Under the pieces are notes generated by a model. The model saw only the letters and a list, made by a program, of their open reading frames with translations. It made no database searches and was not told where the DNA came from. DNA of 64,000 nt, taken from assembly GCF_028598805.1 (NCBI RefSeq), contig NZ_JAQRFI010000004.1:1-64000 (forward strand). The letters run 5' to 3'. The DNA is from Xenorhabdus yunnanensis. GTDB lineage: Bacteria > Pseudomonadota > Gammaproteobacteria > Enterobacterales > Enterobacteriaceae. Numbering within the stretch: the first letter of the stretch is position 1; every line of letters begins with the position of its first letter. A program made the translations under genes and the position numbers. Below are positions 38,254 through 50,554 of the stretch, piece after piece.

Positions 38254-38780
38254 TGTTGGTCCTCCGCACGATTGCTGATCACTTCCCCTTGTCGATTTTC
38301 ACGGCCAATGTGATAAGCCACGACCAATCCAGCCAGCAGCAACAAAGATGCCAGCTCCACGGCTAATACATAAGGGCCAAACAAGCTAATGCCCACTTCT
38401 TTGGCACTGACCACTTCACCGCTGATTTTAGCGGATGACAGGGTACTGATGGCATAAATCAGCACAATCAACAGCACAATAGACAAGACTGACGGGCCAA
38501 TCCAAACTCTGGGTTGTAGCCATAACCGTTCCTGCTCAACAACTGATTTTCCTAAATTCAGCATCATCACGACGAAGACGAACAACACCATGATTGCGCC
38601 TGCATAAACGATAATCTCCAAAGCACCTGCAAAATAGGCGCCCATTGAAAAAAACACGACAGACAGTGCCAACAAGGAAATAATCAGATACAACAATGCA
38701 TGCACCGGATTAGTGTGGATTATTACCCTGAGGGTTGCGAGGATGGCAACCAGCCCTGCGACATAAAATGTAAATTCCAT
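38250..38780 (-). CDS. nuoJ: Complex I subunit NuoJ
   Basis: Membrane subunit (ND6 type) with five helices, including the conserved [21 protein letters not shown] helix whose pi-bulge moves during coupling. I start it at the ATG at 38780, which has GGAG eight bases before it and gives the E. coli-like beginning MEFTFYVAG (176 residues); an in-frame ATG two codons earlier is too close to the same GGAG. It lies 12 bases after nuoI. Confidence 0.95.
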   Translation of the reverse strand: MEFTFYVAGLVAILATLRVIIHTNPVHALLYLIISLLALSVVFFSMGAYFAGALEIIVYAGAIMVLFVFVVMMLNLGKSVVEQERLWLQPRVWIGPSVLSIVLLIVLIYAISTLSSAKISGEVVSAKEVGISLFGPYVLAVELASLLLLAGLVVAYHIGRENRQGEVISNRAEDQQ

Positions 38781-38792
38781 GAACATCGCTCC

Positions 38793-39335
38793 TTATGGCA
38801 ACAGGCTTTTAACGTCGATAGGCTTGGCTTCATTCTCGGCTTCACCTTTATCCTTGCCGTCAATCGCCATACCTGTCTTACGGTAAAAGTTATAATCAGG
38901 GTATTTACCCGGCCCTGAAATCAGCAGATCTTCTTTCTCATACACCAGATCCTGACGCTTGAATTCACCCAGTTCAAAATCCGGAGTCAACTGAATAGCG
39001 GTAGTTGGGCAAGCTTCTTCACACAGGCCGCAGAAGATACAACGCGAGAAGTTAACGCGGAAGAATTCAGGATACCAGCGACCATCTTTATGCTCGGCTT
39101 TTTGCAGTGAGATACATCCCACCGGGCATACCGCTGCACACAAGTTACACGCAACACAACGCTCTTCACCGTCAGGATCACGCGTCAGAACGATGCGCCC
39201 ACGGTAACGGGGTGGCAGGTAAACCGGTTCTTCCGGATACATTTTTGTTTCGCGTTTATGGAAGGCATGAAGCCCTATCATCCAAATACTGCGTACCTGG
39301 GTGGCGAAACCGACCACTAACTCTTTCAATGTCAT
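38793..39335 (-). CDS. nuoI: Complex I subunit NuoI
   Basis: The 180-residue ferredoxin-like subunit carries two 4Fe-4S clusters (N6a and N6b) that link the peripheral arm to NuoB. Both motifs are intact: [12 protein letters not shown] at about 61-72 and [12 protein letters not shown] at about 97-108. The N-terminal amphipathic helix anchors it to the membrane arm. It follows nuoH by 15 bases. Confidence 0.97.
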   Translation of the reverse strand: MTLKELVVGFATQVRSIWMIGLHAFHKRETKMYPEEPVYLPPRYRGRIVLTRDPDGEERCVACNLCAAVCPVGCISLQKAEHKDGRWYPEFFRVNFSRCIFCGLCEEACPTTAIQLTPDFELGEFKRQDLVYEKEDLLISGPGKYPDYNFYRKTGMAIDGKDKGEAENEAKPIDVKSLLP

Positions 39336-39350
39336 GGTTCAATCACCCCT

Positions 39351-40328
39351 TTATTGAGCGTTGTATAAAATAACTGCGGCAGTCGCCAGCATATTAAGTA
39401 ATGTTAACGGCAGGCAGACTTTCCAGCCAAACGACATCACCTGGTCATAACGAGGACGCGGTAATGCGGCACGGATCAAGATGAACATCATCATGAAAAA
39501 TGCCGTTTTCAACGCAAACCAGATGAATGGAGGCAAGAGAGGCCCATTCCAGCCACCAAAGAACAGTGTGACGATTAAGGCTGACACCGTCACGACAGCG
39601 ATATATTCCCCCACAAAGAACAGACCGAATTTCATACCGGAATATTCAACGTGATAACCGTCAGCCAATTCCTGCTCTGCTTCCGGTTGGTCAAACGGAT
39701 GACGGTGACACACTGCAACACCTGCAATGGCGAAAGTCAGGAAGCCAAAGAATTGGGGAATGATATTCCACACATGTTGTTGTGAGTTGACGATATCCAC
39801 CATGTTGAAGGAGCCAGCTTGCGCCACAACTCCCATCATGGACAGACCGAGGAAAACTTCATAACTCAATGTCTGTGCTGATGCACGCATCGCGCCCAAC
39901 AGAGAATATTTGTTGTTACTCGCCCATCCGGCAAACAGCACGGCGTAAACCGCCAATCCTGCCATCATCATGAAGAATAAGATGCCGATATTCAGATCGG
40001 CAACCATCCACGTAGGGCTTATTGGCACAATGGCAAACGCCAGAAGCAGTGAGCAGAATGCAATGACAGGAGCCAAAGTAAAAATGGCTCTGTCAGAAAA
40101 GCGGGGGGCCCAGTCTTCTTTAAAGAACATTTTGATCATGTCTGCGACGAGCTGCAATGAACCGCCCCAACCCACACGGTTTGGCCCGTAACGGTTCTGG
40201 AACAGGCCAAGAATGCGGCGTTCAAAGAAGCTCATGAATGCCCCGCAGATAACCACAACCAGCAGAATGGCGACCGATTTCAGAACAGTAATCAGAATCT
40301 CAATCATATCGGGAGTTAACCAACTCAT
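39351..40328 (-). CDS. nuoH: Complex I subunit NuoH
   Basis: Membrane subunit (ND1 type), 325 residues and eight helices, forming the quinone entry channel with NuoD and NuoB. Conserved segments [39 protein letters not shown] and [11 protein letters not shown] are present, including the acidic residues of the quinone-linked E-channel. Its start shares one base with the stop codon of nuoG. Confidence 0.96.
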   Translation of the reverse strand: MSWLTPDMIEILITVLKSVAILLVVVICGAFMSFFERRILGLFQNRYGPNRVGWGGSLQLVADMIKMFFKEDWAPRFSDRAIFTLAPVIAFCSLLLAFAIVPISPTWMVADLNIGILFFMMMAGLAVYAVLFAGWASNNKYSLLGAMRASAQTLSYEVFLGLSMMGVVAQAGSFNMVDIVNSQQHVWNIIPQFFGFLTFAIAGVAVCHRHPFDQPEAEQELADGYHVEYSGMKFGLFFVGEYIAVVTVSALIVTLFFGGWNGPLLPPFIWFALKTAFFMMMFILIRAALPRPRYDQVMSFGWKVCLPLTLLNMLATAAVILYNAQ

Positions 40329-43051
40329 TATGCAACCTCCCGTAAATTATTGACTGATTTGCCTGCCAGAACCGGTGGTATACCCGGCATTCCCAGAGGC
40401 AGGCCGACTTGCCCTTGAGCCAGATTGCCACTCAAGCGCACTGCCAAACGCAGCTGCTGTCCTTCACAATCAAATGTCATCACCGCACCTTCTTTCACAT
40501 TCAAATGCTCCGCATCCTTATGATTGATCATCACATACGGTTCAGGCATACGCTCCTGCAATACATCTGAACGTTGTGACAGTTCATCACTGCCAAACAA
40601 ATGGAAATAAGGCGCAACATGCCATTGGTTTTTTCGCGCAGTGAATGCGGTTGGAATAGCGTCAAAATAATTCAATCCACCATCAACCGTTTCAATCAGA
40701 CGAACCCCTGGATCGCCGAAACGTAGATTACCACCGACTTCAGCCTGGAATTTATTCCACGCCTGTGGCGAGTTCCAGCCTGGTGCCCATGCAAATGGTA
40801 TTTGCTGACGAGGTGCATATGGACTGTTGTTCCCTTCCATTGAGAAGGCAAATGCTGTGTCGATATCCTGCGGTTGGCGCTGCTCATGAACACTGACGTC
40901 GGCCAGCATGGCGGTACGACCGCTGTAGCGATGAGGTGAGCGAGCCAATTTTTGCCCACGAATACGGAATGTGGCATCAGGCGCTGCATTTACGATGTCT
41001 TTGAATTGCGGCATGGCTTTAACACAGGCTTCAATTACATGGTCAAGCTGCGTCCAGTCAGTCTGGCATTGTGTGTAGGTGGTGTACAGAGAGTGCATCC
41101 AACGCCAGCTTTCTAACATAACGATGGATTTGTCATAGAATGCAGGTTCATAGACTTGGAAATAGCGCTGAGCACGACCTTCCTGATTCACCAACGTACC
41201 ATCACTTTCAGCAAAACTAGATGCCGAAAGAATCAAATGAGCTTTATCCATGATAGCCGTGCGTTGATGATCAACAACTATCAGGTTTTTCAGGCTATCC
41301 AGCGCGCGGTCTATTTTGTCTGCCGGTGCATGACGATAGAGATCATTTTCCATCACAATGGCGGTATCTGAATCCCCTTTGGTAATGCGTTGCAAAGCAA
41401 CATCCAATGGTCGTGCTTCCATCATCGCCAGACCCAAGCTATTGGCATACGCGGCAACATAGGAAAGCCCAACATTGGCTCCCTTATCTTTCAATGCCCA
41501 TGCGATATTTGCGGCTGCCTGAACCAAAGTGTCACTACCCGGATTACTGCCACTGATAATCAATGGTTTTTTCGCATCACGCAGTGCCTGTGCAATAATT
41601 TCCACTTTCGATTTCAAATCATCCGGCAAGTCATTGACAGCAGGAGCTATGCTGTTCAGGGCATGTGCGACAGCAAAACCCAAACGCGCTTGATCATCAA
41701 CGGGGGCATGGTAGCTCCATGCTGCAACATCATCCAATCGAGTATCATCGACGCTGGTCAAGAACAGAGGGTACTTGGCATGCTGACCGATATTCATCAC
41801 AGCCGCAATTTGCCAGTCAGCCACTTTCTGGGCTGCCGCCATTTCGCGGGCCTTGCCCTTCACGGCCTGACGCACAGACAAAGCCATGCGGGCAGCGGTC
41901 TGAGTCAGATCTTCCCCTAAAATCAATACGGCATCATAATTTTCAATTTCACGCAAGGAAGGCGTATAAACCCCGCCTTGCTGAAGAATTTCCAACATCA
42001 TATCAAGGCGATGTTGTTCTTCCGCTGAAATGCCGCTGTAGAAGTTTTCCGCACCAACCAATTCCCGCAAGGCAAAGTTACTTTCAATACTGGCACGCGG
42101 TGAACCGATACCAATGGCATTTTTCGCCTGACGCAAAATGTCTGCGCCCCCTTGCATAACTTGTTCGGCATTCAGTGAAATCCACTGATCACCACGCAAT
42201 TGTTGTGGCTGGCGAGGACGATCATCACGATTGACATAACCATAGCCGAAGCGCCCACGGTCACACATAAAGTAGTGGTTGATGGTACCGTTGTAGCGGT
42301 TTTCAATTCGGCGCAGTTCACCGTAACGCTCTCCGGGACTGGTGTTACAGCCGATGCTGCACTGTTGGCAGATACTTGGCGCAAATTGCATGTCCCATTT
42401 ACGGTTATAGCGTTCTGAATGTGTTTTGTCGGTAAATACCCCAGTTGGGCAAATTTCAACAAGGTTACCGGAAAATTCACTTTCCAGTGTGCCACTTTCA
42501 GTGCGACCAAAATAGACGTTGTCATGAGCACCATAAACGCCAAAATCCGTTCCATCCGCATAATCTTTGTAGTAGCGAACACAACGGTAACAAGCGATAC
42601 AGCGGTTCATTTCATGAGCAATGAATGGCCCCAGTTCCTGATTTTTGTGAGTGCGTTTGGTAAAACGATATTTCCGGAATGAATGCCCGGTCATCACCGT
42701 CATATCCTGCAAATGACAGTTTCCCCCTTCCTCACAAACTGGACAGTCGTGAGGGTGGTTGGTCATCAGCCATTCCACGACACTTGCGCGGAACTGCTTT
42801 GCTTCATCATCATCAATGGAAATATACGCGCCATCTGTCGCTGGTGTCATACAAGACATCACCAGACGTCCACGCGTATCTTCCGCGTTCTGATATTGCT
42901 TCACCGCACACTGGCGGCAAGCGCCAACGCTTCCCAGCGCTGGATGCCAGCAAAAATAAGGTATATCAAGCCCCAATGAGAGGCAGGCTTGCAACAGGTT
43001 ATCAGCCCCGTTTACATCATATTCTTTGCCGTCTACATGTATCGTAGCCAT
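40328..43051 (-). CDS. nuoG: Complex I subunit NuoG
   Basis: The largest peripheral subunit, 907 residues from the [11 protein letters not shown] start used in E. coli. Another ATG three codons upstream (43060) and a TTG at 43096 are possible starts. The N-terminus holds a 2Fe-2S site ([15 protein letters not shown]...C), then the His-containing cluster N5 and 4Fe-4S cluster N4 (CIACYRC and CP further on), and the N7 motif CQQCSIGC. A molybdopterin-oxidoreductase-like domain without cofactor forms the rest. It lies between nuoF and nuoH. Confidence 0.95.
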   Translation of the reverse strand: MATIHVDGKEYDVNGADNLLQACLSLGLDIPYFCWHPALGSVGACRQCAVKQYQNAEDTRGRLVMSCMTPATDGAYISIDDDEAKQFRASVVEWLMTNHPHDCPVCEEGGNCHLQDMTVMTGHSFRKYRFTKRTHKNQELGPFIAHEMNRCIACYRCVRYYKDYADGTDFGVYGAHDNVYFGRTESGTLESEFSGNLVEICPTGVFTDKTHSERYNRKWDMQFAPSICQQCSIGCNTSPGERYGELRRIENRYNGTINHYFMCDRGRFGYGYVNRDDRPRQPQQLRGDQWISLNAEQVMQGGADILRQAKNAIGIGSPRASIESNFALRELVGAENFYSGISAEEQHRLDMMLEILQQGGVYTPSLREIENYDAVLILGEDLTQTAARMALSVRQAVKGKAREMAAAQKVADWQIAAVMNIGQHAKYPLFLTSVDDTRLDDVAAWSYHAPVDDQARLGFAVAHALNSIAPAVNDLPDDLKSKVEIIAQALRDAKKPLIISGSNPGSDTLVQAAANIAWALKDKGANVGLSYVAAYANSLGLAMMEARPLDVALQRITKGDSDTAIVMENDLYRHAPADKIDRALDSLKNLIVVDHQRTAIMDKAHLILSASSFAESDGTLVNQEGRAQRYFQVYEPAFYDKSIVMLESWRWMHSLYTTYTQCQTDWTQLDHVIEACVKAMPQFKDIVNAAPDATFRIRGQKLARSPHRYSGRTAMLADVSVHEQRQPQDIDTAFAFSMEGNNSPYAPRQQIPFAWAPGWNSPQAWNKFQAEVGGNLRFGDPGVRLIETVDGGLNYFDAIPTAFTARKNQWHVAPYFHLFGSDELSQRSDVLQERMPEPYVMINHKDAEHLNVKEGAVMTFDCEGQQLRLAVRLSGNLAQGQVGLPLGMPGIPPVLAGKSVNNLREVA

Positions 43052-43120
43052 AGTCAGCATGCTTCCCAATGGCCTGCCGTGGCAGGCGTTAATCAAAATT
43101 CTGCTTTATGCAAACAAGCC

Positions 43121-44485
43121 TTACCAACGCTGTTTGAGCAGGTTTGGTTGAATACCCGCAATCAGGCTGGTATTGCCGTAGTCTTTAGTTACAATTCCCG
43201 CTTCAAATTCTTCGCGGAAATATTTGATAGCACTCTGCAAAGGTTCTACGGCACCGGGTGCATGAGCACAGAAAGTTTTGCCGGGGCCGAGGAAACGGCA
43301 GAGTTGTTCTAAAGTCTCGATATCACCATGCTGGCCTTTACCGTTCTCAATAGCACGGAGGATTTTGACACTCCACGGCAAACCATCACGGCATGGGGTA
43401 CACCAACCACAAGATTCACGAGCGAAGAATTCTTCAAGATTACGGGTCAGGGAAACCATATTGATTTCATGATCCACTGCCATTGCCAATGCAGTTCCCA
43501 AACGGCTACCCGCTTTGGCGATATGCTCAAAATCCATTGGCAGATCCAAATGATCTGTGGTCAGGAAATCGGTTCCTGCCCCTCCTGGTTGCCATGCCTT
43601 GAATTTCAGGCCATCACGCATTCCACCCGCATAATCTTCAAGAATTTCACGGGCTGTCGTACCAAAAGGCAGTTCCCAAACACCCGGATTTTTGACGCGG
43701 CCAGAAAAGCCCATCAGTTTGGTGCCGGCATCTTTACTTTTGCCTTCACTCAAACCGATATACCATTCTTTTCCATGCTCAAGAATTGCAGGAACGTTGC
43801 ACAGGGTTTCGACGTTGTTGACGCACGTTGGTTTTCCCCATACGCCAGAAGTCGCAGGAAATGGTGGTTTTGAACGTGGGTTTGCCCTGCGCCCTTCAAG
43901 GGAGTTAATCAGTGCGGTTTCTTCACCACAGATATAACGACCCGCGCCGGTATGAACAAATAATTCAAAATCAAAGCCACTGCCCAAAATATTCTTGCCA
44001 AGCAGCCCCGCAGCTTTAGCCTCTTCAATTGCTCTGCGCAGATGAACAGCCGCTTCGACATACTCACCACGCAGAAAGATGTAGCCACGATAGGCTTTCA
44101 GTGCAAAAGCACTGATGAGCATACCTTCCACCAACAGGTGGGGCAGTTGTTCCATCAACAGGCGATCTTTGTACGTGCCCGGCTCCATCTCATCCGCATT
44201 ACACAACAAGTAGCGGATATTCATACTTTCGTCTTTTGGCATCAGGCTCCATTTCAAGCCTGTTGAGAAGCCCGCACCGCCTCGACCTTTTAAGCCAGCA
44301 TCTTTAACCAGCGCGGTAATTTCATCAGGAGCCATGCCCTTCAGTGCTTTTTCGGCTCCTTTGTAACCATTCTTGCTGCAGTATTCGTCCAGCCAGACAG
44401 GTTGTTGGTCATCACGCAACCGCCATGTCAGGGGATGAGTTTCCGCTGCGCGGATAATTTTTTTCACTCCTGAGTGCGTTGTCAT
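43121..44485 (-). CDS. nuoF: Complex I subunit NuoF
   Basis: NADH is oxidised here. The 454-residue subunit binds NADH and FMN through [16 protein letters not shown] (about 65-80) and [19 protein letters not shown], and carries 4Fe-4S cluster N3 in [12 protein letters not shown] plus a later Cys (TFCAHAPG). It overlaps nuoE by four bases. All cofactor residues appear intact. Confidence 0.97.
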   Translation of the reverse strand: MTTHSGVKKIIRAAETHPLTWRLRDDQQPVWLDEYCSKNGYKGAEKALKGMAPDEITALVKDAGLKGRGGAGFSTGLKWSLMPKDESMNIRYLLCNADEMEPGTYKDRLLMEQLPHLLVEGMLISAFALKAYRGYIFLRGEYVEAAVHLRRAIEEAKAAGLLGKNILGSGFDFELFVHTGAGRYICGEETALINSLEGRRANPRSKPPFPATSGVWGKPTCVNNVETLCNVPAILEHGKEWYIGLSEGKSKDAGTKLMGFSGRVKNPGVWELPFGTTAREILEDYAGGMRDGLKFKAWQPGGAGTDFLTTDHLDLPMDFEHIAKAGSRLGTALAMAVDHEINMVSLTRNLEEFFARESCGWCTPCRDGLPWSVKILRAIENGKGQHGDIETLEQLCRFLGPGKTFCAHAPGAVEPLQSAIKYFREEFEAGIVTKDYGNTSLIAGIQPNLLKQRW

Positions 44486-45027
44486 GGATACTGCTCCAGT
44501 AATTTTTCAATTTCTTCGGGTTTCACATAACTGTGAGTGTCCTCATCAATCATCATGGTTGGCCCCTTGTCACAGTTACCCAAACAGCAGGTTGGCAACA
44601 ATGTGAAGCGTCCATCTGTCGTGGTTTGCCCCGGACAAATGTTCAGGTGAGACTCTATCGCTGCCTGAACGCCCTGATAGCCCGTAATATGACATACAAC
44701 ACTGTCACAATAACGGATAATGTGACGCCCTACCGGCTGCCGGTAAATCTGGCTGTAAAACGTCGCCACACCTTCCACATCACTGGCTGGAATACCCAAA
44801 ACTTCAGCAATGGCATAAATGGCACCATCCGGCACCCAACCACGCTGCTTTTGCACAATTTTCAGTGCTTCAATTGACGCAGCACGCGGATCTTCATAGT
44901 GGTGTTTTTCTTGCTCAATGGCATTACGTTCTTCCGCACTCAACACAAATTCATCCGGTGTCTGAGCGTCCGTTACGTTAACCACATCAAGACGTGCTTG
45001 CTTGTTTGCGTTAAATTCACTTTGCAT
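44482..45027 (-). CDS. nuoE: Complex I subunit NuoE
   Basis: The 181-residue thioredoxin-fold subunit carries the 2Fe-2S cluster N1a, with cysteines in YCDSVVCH and in [11 protein letters not shown]. It is E. coli-like except for a slightly longer N-terminus rich in charged residues. It lies two bases after nuoCD and overlaps nuoF by four. Confidence 0.96.
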   Translation of the reverse strand: MQSEFNANKQARLDVVNVTDAQTPDEFVLSAEERNAIEQEKHHYEDPRAASIEALKIVQKQRGWVPDGAIYAIAEVLGIPASDVEGVATFYSQIYRQPVGRHIIRYCDSVVCHITGYQGVQAAIESHLNICPGQTTTDGRFTLLPTCCLGNCDKGPTMMIDEDTHSYVKPEEIEKLLEQYP

Positions 45028-45029
45028 CG

Positions 45030-46829
45030 TTAGCGATCCACATCAGACATAACAAAATCGATACTGCCCAGATAGACGATAAGGTCAGAAACCAGGCTGC
45101 CGCGGATCACCGATGGTATTTGCTGCAAGTGAGCAAAACTTGGTGTACGAATGCGGGTACGATAGCTCATAGTGCTACCGTCACTGGTCAGGTAATAACT
45201 GTTGATACCTTTAGTTGCTTCGATCATCTGGAATGATTCATTGGCAGGCATGACGGGTCCCCATGACACTTGCAAGAAGTGGTTAATCATGGTTTCGATG
45301 TGCTGCAAAGCCCGTTCTCTCGGTGGTGGTGTGGTCAGGGGATGATCAGCCTTGAATGGACCTTCCGGCATATTTTTGAGGCACTGCTCAAGGATGCGCA
45401 TACTCTGACGGATTTCTTCCACTTTCAGCATGACACGGTCATAGCAATCGCCGTTATAGCCTGTTGGTACTTCAAAATCGAAATTTTCATAGCCGGAATA
45501 AGGACGCCATTTACGCACATCAAAACCAATACCGGTCGCACGCAGCCCCGCACCGGTAACTCCCCAGTCCAAAGCCTGTTTAGCATTGTAAGCCGCCACT
45601 CCAACAGAACGCCCTTTAAGGACACTGTTTTTCAGCGCTGCTTTGACATAAGAATTCAAACGTTTCGGCAGCCAGTCCAGCAATTCACGTAAAAGTTTTT
45701 CCCAGCCGCGTGGCAAGTCATGGGCAACACCACCGATTCGGAACCACGCCGGATGCATACGGAACCCAGTAATTGCCTCAACAACATCGTAAACTTTCTG
45801 TCGGTCAGTAAAGGCAAAGAAGACGGGGGTCATCGCACCAACGTCTTGGATAAATGTACTGATATAAAGCAGATGGCTATTAATGCGGAACAGCTCAGAC
45901 AGCATGACACGAATTGTTTTCACGCGATCTGGTACTTCAATACCTGCCAGCTTCTCAACCGCCAGCACATAAGGCATTTCGTTAACACATCCCCCCAGAT
46001 ATTCGATACGATCGGTATAAGGGATATAACTGTGCCATGACTGACGTTCACCCATCTTTTCGGCGCCACGATGGTGGTAGCCAATATCAGGTACGCAATC
46101 AACGATTTCTTCGCCATCAAGTTGCAGAACTATGCGGAATGCACCGTGAGCAGAAGGATGGTTTGGGCCAAGGTTAAGGAACATGAAGTCCTCATTATCA
46201 GTACTACGCTTCATGCCCCACTCTTCTGGTTTGAAAGTCAGGGCTTCCATCTCCAGATCTTCTTTCTGCTTCGTCAGTATGAAAGGATCGAATTCCGTGG
46301 CACGCGCAGAATATTCCTTGCGCAACGGATGGCCTTCCCATGTCGGTGGCATCAAGATACGGCGCAAATTTGGATGGCCGTTGAATGTAATGCCGAACAT
46401 TTCCCACGTTTCACGTTCATACCAATTAGCATTCGGGAAAATTGACGTGATAGTTGGGATATTCAGATCTTGTTCAATGAGCGCAACTTTCAACATGATG
46501 TCACGGTTACGCTCTATGGAAATCAAGTGATAAAACACCGAAAAATCGGCCGTAGGCAAACCTTGTCGGTGAGAGCGCTGACGCTCATCGACACCATGTA
46601 AGTCAAACAGCATGACGTAAGGTTTGGGCAACTTTTTCAGGAATGTTATTACTTCCAGTAACTGTTTCCGCTTAACCCAAACAACAGGCATACCGGTACG
46701 GGTCGGTTGGATGGTAAAGGCATCCGGGCCAAATTGACGGTTAAGCTCGCTTACAACAGGATCATCAATATGATCTCGTGTTTCCCAAGCAGGTCGTGCG
46801 CTTTCTTGCGCTATCTGATCTGTCATCAT
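45030..46829 (-). CDS. nuoC: Complex I fused subunit NuoCD
   Basis: NuoC (about residues 1-190) and NuoD (about 210-599) are fused, as in E. coli and other gammaproteobacteria; total 599 residues. The NuoD part resembles the large subunit of NiFe hydrogenases and forms the quinone pocket: [12 protein letters not shown] holds the conserved His, and [20 protein letters not shown] and the end DFVMSDVDR are conserved. The NuoC part has [24 protein letters not shown]. No break between the two parts is seen. Confidence 0.97.
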   Translation of the reverse strand: MMTDQIAQESARPAWETRDHIDDPVVSELNRQFGPDAFTIQPTRTGMPVVWVKRKQLLEVITFLKKLPKPYVMLFDLHGVDERQRSHRQGLPTADFSVFYHLISIERNRDIMLKVALIEQDLNIPTITSIFPNANWYERETWEMFGITFNGHPNLRRILMPPTWEGHPLRKEYSARATEFDPFILTKQKEDLEMEALTFKPEEWGMKRSTDNEDFMFLNLGPNHPSAHGAFRIVLQLDGEEIVDCVPDIGYHHRGAEKMGERQSWHSYIPYTDRIEYLGGCVNEMPYVLAVEKLAGIEVPDRVKTIRVMLSELFRINSHLLYISTFIQDVGAMTPVFFAFTDRQKVYDVVEAITGFRMHPAWFRIGGVAHDLPRGWEKLLRELLDWLPKRLNSYVKAALKNSVLKGRSVGVAAYNAKQALDWGVTGAGLRATGIGFDVRKWRPYSGYENFDFEVPTGYNGDCYDRVMLKVEEIRQSMRILEQCLKNMPEGPFKADHPLTTPPPRERALQHIETMINHFLQVSWGPVMPANESFQMIEATKGINSYYLTSDGSTMSYRTRIRTPSFAHLQQIPSVIRGSLVSDLIVYLGSIDFVMSDVDR

Positions 46830-46904
46830 TCTTCACCACAACGCTTGATCAGGGTTTTTGTAATCGCAACACATTGCTCTGGTTACGCTATATGGCTAAA
46901 AGCC

Positions 46905-47579
46905 TTAAATTTCGTCTGGAGTACGCAGATTTTTCACTGCAATACGTTCACCACGCTTCCGTTCTCTTTCTGATTGCATATTTGCGCGGTAAACCCCCTG
47001 ATCGCCAACAACCCAAGACAGCGGACGTCGTTCTTTGCCTATGGACTCTTGCAACAGCAACAGTGCCTGCATATAGGCTTCTGGGCGAGGGGGACAGCCA
47101 GGAATATAAACATCGACGGGGATAAATTTATCAACCCCTTGAACTACAGAGTAAATATCGTACATACCACCGGAATTTGCACAGGCTCCCATTGAAATAA
47201 CCCACTTCGGTTCCAGCATTTGATCGTACAAACGTTGAATGACAGGAGCCATTTTGACAAAGCAGGTGCCAGAAACCACCATGAAATCAGCCTGACGGGG
47301 AGATGCCCGTAATACTTCTGCACCAAAACGAGCAACATCGTGAACTGCGGTAAATGACGTCACCATTTCCACATAACAGCAAGAAAGCCCGAAGTTGTAG
47401 GGCCACAGGGAGTTTTTCCTTCCCCAGTTCACCATATCATGCAGAGCATGTTCCAATTTTCCCATATAGACACTACGGTGAACGTGCTGCTCTAAGGGAT
47501 CGCTGACAGTTTCCTGTTTTTGCAGGGGATAACGGTCATTCTCACCGTTCGGATCTATGCGGGTGAGCGTATAATCCAT
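46905..47579 (-). CDS. nuoB: Complex I subunit NuoB
   Basis: The 224-residue subunit carries the terminal 4Fe-4S cluster N2, which reduces quinone. The four ligands are visible: the tandem cysteines C67-C68 (GLSCCYV), C133 (MGACANSGG) and C162 (PGCPPRPEA), each four residues later than in E. coli. Gap of 75 bases to nuoCD and 15 to nuoA. Confidence 0.97.
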   Translation of the reverse strand: MDYTLTRIDPNGENDRYPLQKQETVSDPLEQHVHRSVYMGKLEHALHDMVNWGRKNSLWPYNFGLSCCYVEMVTSFTAVHDVARFGAEVLRASPRQADFMVVSGTCFVKMAPVIQRLYDQMLEPKWVISMGACANSGGMYDIYSVVQGVDKFIPVDVYIPGCPPRPEAYMQALLLLQESIGKERRPLSWVVGDQGVYRANMQSERERKRGERIAVKNLRTPDEI

Positions 47580-47594
47580 CTTTATGCCTCGCTA

Positions 47595-48038
47595 TTACTG
47601 CATATGACTGTTGTTGGTATAAGTGTCAGCACTTGGTTTACTGACCTGACGTTTTGAACGTGCGGGGGTCCAATCCAACGCTCCAATACGCGCCAGATAA
47701 ACCAAGCCTGCCAATAACACCAAAATGAAAATACTTGCTTCGGCAAAGCCTAGCCAACCGCTCTCTTTGATTGAGACGGCCCATGCATACAAGTAAAGGG
47801 CTTCAACATCGAAGATAACAAAGAACATGGCAACCAGATAAAACTTCGACGACAGACGTAAACGAGCACTGCCGACAGAATCAATACCTGATTCATAAGG
47901 TATGTGTTTTGCCCTGGCTTTCGCTCTGCCCCCCATGAAGTACCCGCCCAGTAGCATGAGCACACACAAACCAAGAGCACCTATTAAGAAAACCGCAAAT
48001 GCCCAGTGATGGGCTAAAATTCCAGTGGATGTAGACAT
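47595..48038 (-). CDS. nuoA: Complex I subunit NuoA
   Basis: Small membrane subunit (ND3 type), 147 residues with three helices. The conserved [12 protein letters not shown] segment has the acidic pair D77/E79, and the [14 protein letters not shown] loop before it closes over the quinone channel. It is the first gene of the nuo operon; its promoter must lie in the 707-base spacer to lrhA. Confidence 0.95.
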   Translation of the reverse strand: MSTSTGILAHHWAFAVFLIGALGLCVLMLLGGYFMGGRAKARAKHIPYESGIDSVGSARLRLSSKFYLVAMFFVIFDVEALYLYAWAVSIKESGWLGFAEASIFILVLLAGLVYLARIGALDWTPARSKRQVSKPSADTYTNNSHMQ

Positions 48039-48745
48039 ACTCGTTGCTTACTCATCAAAAGTGGTGTCAAGGTGTCTGCTCTTTTTGCCGGCAGTGTTGC
48101 ACCACATCGATTCATGGGAAGGGATAACAACCAAATCTGAAGCAGCGCTAATCAATATATCTCATCGCTTGAATCGTCTTGGTTTTTATTCCTCTCAATA
48201 TATTTGCCATAACGGCAAAAGCACTCATTTATTTATTTACAAACAGCAAACTATTAATTAACAGATTGTGCTGGCATATCGCTAAAACGTGTCAGTCGTA
48301 TAAGAAAACACCTTCCCGACATAACCAGTCTAACCGATAACTCGACTTTCCTACACTATTATCGCAGGAAAAACCTGTCTTTCCACTGCACTACTTGGGA
48401 TATTTTTATGATCAAGTGCACAGTTTCATTGAAAAACATTCAACAGATGAACGTAATTCATTCAATTCCTAATAAATTGTTTCTAAAAAGAACTATTGAT
48501 GTGCGATAAAAAAGCTATTTCTGAAAACAGATTTATTTTATCAATTTAGAAAAATAAAATTTGTTAACAAAGCAACATTCTTTTAACTAAAATTCGAAAG
48601 ATATAGGAAAATTATTAGGGTATATTTCTTGTTGGAAATATCAGAAATGGGAATGAAAACCGGAGAGGATTATTAATAAGCAATTAACAACAGGCTAATA
48701 TCTCCATAAGTAAAATGGAAATATTAGCCTATAAACACATAAAAC
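48039..48745. other. nuo promoter region downstream of lrhA
   Basis: A long spacer, as in E. coli where several nuo promoters and global regulator sites (ArcA, NarL, Fis, IHF) occupy the equivalent region. I see no ORF of note and cannot point with confidence to individual sites. The half nearest lrhA is very AT-rich. Confidence 0.5.
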
Positions 48746-49741
48746 TTATTCGTCTATATCTTCAACAGAAGTTTCATCAATGACTTCAGTTGGTTTGATA
48801 GGTTCATCAATAGAATCAATAGATTCATCTATTTCATCTGATTCATCAGACTGAGCCGACGTTACAGTATAAGGTGTTTTCTTATTTTCTATTGCACCAA
48901 AAACAGTCAAGACAGATTCATTCTGCTCATTACTGTTACAATACAAAAAGAATTGAATTTCCGGCAGGCGTGGTAAACCGTCAGCTTCACCTAAAATTCT
49001 CAGGTCTGCATTATGCATTTCCAGAGGGCGAGCGGTAATACCAACTTCTGCGTTCACAGCCGCACGAATAGCGGATAAGGAGGCAGCTTCATATGCAACG
49101 CGACATGAAATACCTGCCATATGCAGCGTATCCAGAGCGAGCTCGCGGAAAGGATTAGCTTCATCCATCACAACCAACGGTATAGGTTCGTTCGTCCGCA
49201 ATTGGAAATCTGGTGCGCAGTGCCATAAAACAGGCGAAGAACGTAAGATCGTTTTAGGATGGTGGTTAATTTTTGCTGTAGTTAATGCCAAATCAATTTC
49301 ATGGTTATCCAACATGCTTTCGATAAATTGAGCACGCTTAATACGTACATCAACGGCCACGCGTGGATAGACAGAAGCAATACGGTTCAATAAGAAAGGA
49401 AGTAATGTATCAACAGCATCATCTGATACACCTATTCTCAATTCACCTTCCGCATCATTGTAAGTCAATGATGCAGTTGCATCATCATTAGCACGAAGAA
49501 TTTGACGTGCATAACCAAGAAGTTGAAGCCCATGCTCGGTCAAAAGCTTATTGCGGCCGTGGCGAGCAAATAATTCTCTCCCCACGAGCTGTTCCAACCG
49601 CTGCATTTGCTGACTAACAGCTGACTGCGTTCTGGAAACAGCGTTTGCTGCTGCTGCAAAAGTATTTAAGTCCGCAACAGCAACAAAAGTCCTCAACAGA
49701 TCGAGATCGAGGTTTATTATCTGACGATTCGAATTTATCAT
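48746..49741 (-). CDS. lrhA: LysR-type regulator LrhA/HexA with acidic tail
   Basis: A LysR-type regulator of 331 residues. The N-terminal helix-turn-helix (LDLLRTFVAVADLNTFAAAA, then SRTQSAVSQQMQRLE) and the effector domain match LrhA, which represses flagellar genes in E. coli; its counterpart HexA controls secondary metabolism, virulence and motility in Photorhabdus and Xenorhabdus. The location upstream of nuoA is the conserved one. Unusual is the C-terminus: after about residue 290 the protein continues with a strongly acidic low-complexity tail (SDESDEIDESIDSIDEP and onward), about half Asp and Glu, encoded partly by a 9-bp repeat. Confidence 0.93.
   Translation of the reverse strand: MINSNRQIINLDLDLLRTFVAVADLNTFAAAANAVSRTQSAVSQQMQRLEQLVGRELFARHGRNKLLTEHGLQLLGYARQILRANDDATASLTYNDAEGELRIGVSDDAVDTLLPFLLNRIASVYPRVAVDVRIKRAQFIESMLDNHEIDLALTTAKINHHPKTILRSSPVLWHCAPDFQLRTNEPIPLVVMDEANPFRELALDTLHMAGISCRVAYEAASLSAIRAAVNAEVGITARPLEMHNADLRILGEADGLPRLPEIQFFLYCNSNEQNESVLTVFGAIENKKTPYTVTSAQSDESDEIDESIDSIDEPIKPTEVIDETSVEDIDE
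48822..48848 (-). repeat. 9-bp repeat encoding the acidic LrhA tail
   Basis: Three adjacent 9-bp units (48822-48830, 48831-48839, 48840-48848) of the form GATTCATCT with one or two changes encode DES/DEI/DES-like triplets. The units are three codons, so copy changes would lengthen or shorten the acidic tail without a frameshift. Confidence 0.65.
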
Positions 49742-50554
49742 CGCATGTATTCGCTTTTTACTGGTCTTTTTTTAATAGCTAATAGTACTAACCTGGTGTT
49801 GTTTCGTTACTTCAGCAGTATTAAATAAAATAATGCCGATTATGACATTACTCTACTCTATTTAATAGGGCAAAGGTTTACTGCATTTTTTTATCATTTA
49901 GATCATTATGGGTTTTATTTTCTCCTTTCTTAACAAAAATTATGCAATCCAAAAATAAATTAGAGATAAAACTCTATTTACATCACATAATCACCAATTT
50001 CCAGTACAAATATCCTTTTTCTGACTTACTTCAAAGAATAACATGATCTGAATTAGCCATACTTAACACCGCCAGCTAATATTAGTATTTTTAATGAGTT
50101 AACTTTATCACTGAATAGGCCTGAAAATATTATGGATAAGAATTCAAAAAAATTGTCAAAGTATCATGTGATAAAAACCTAAATTAACTTTACGTCAATA
50201 AAGATAAATTATAAGAATACATTATACAAACCTTCTTACTTTTATTGACAAATTAAAATTTACTAAACATATGGGCTAAAAAAACACCTGTCAAAATGTC
50301 ATCTTCTTCGTTTCTTGTCAACTAAAAACAAGTCATTATACAAAATAAAAAACCAAAAAAATAAACCAACTAGAAATAAAACACCAACAAATCAGGATAA
50401 TTTAGAGAGCAAACTTATTCATTTATTCTTAAAACAACCGTTTTAACCAAAGATATCAAAGCCTCTTCAAAATATAGATTGAGAAGAGTACATTGATTAC
50501 TACACTTTTGTATGCTGGGTAGTATCCAATTTTGCCAAGAGGTCAAGGCACTCT
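49742..50554. other. Divergent spacer between lrhA and alaA
   Basis: 813 bases, very AT-rich, with the promoters of both genes expected inside. E. coli has a comparably long spacer here. I see no ORF, hairpin terminator or clear operator. A possible AGAGGT ribosome binding site for alaA is at 50539-50544. Confidence 0.45.

Noticed and set aside
43052..43096. Longer NuoG start at the TTG at 43096
   Set aside because: The added residues have no counterpart in E. coli NuoG and the TTG has no convincing ribosome binding site; ATGs at 43060 and 43051 are better.
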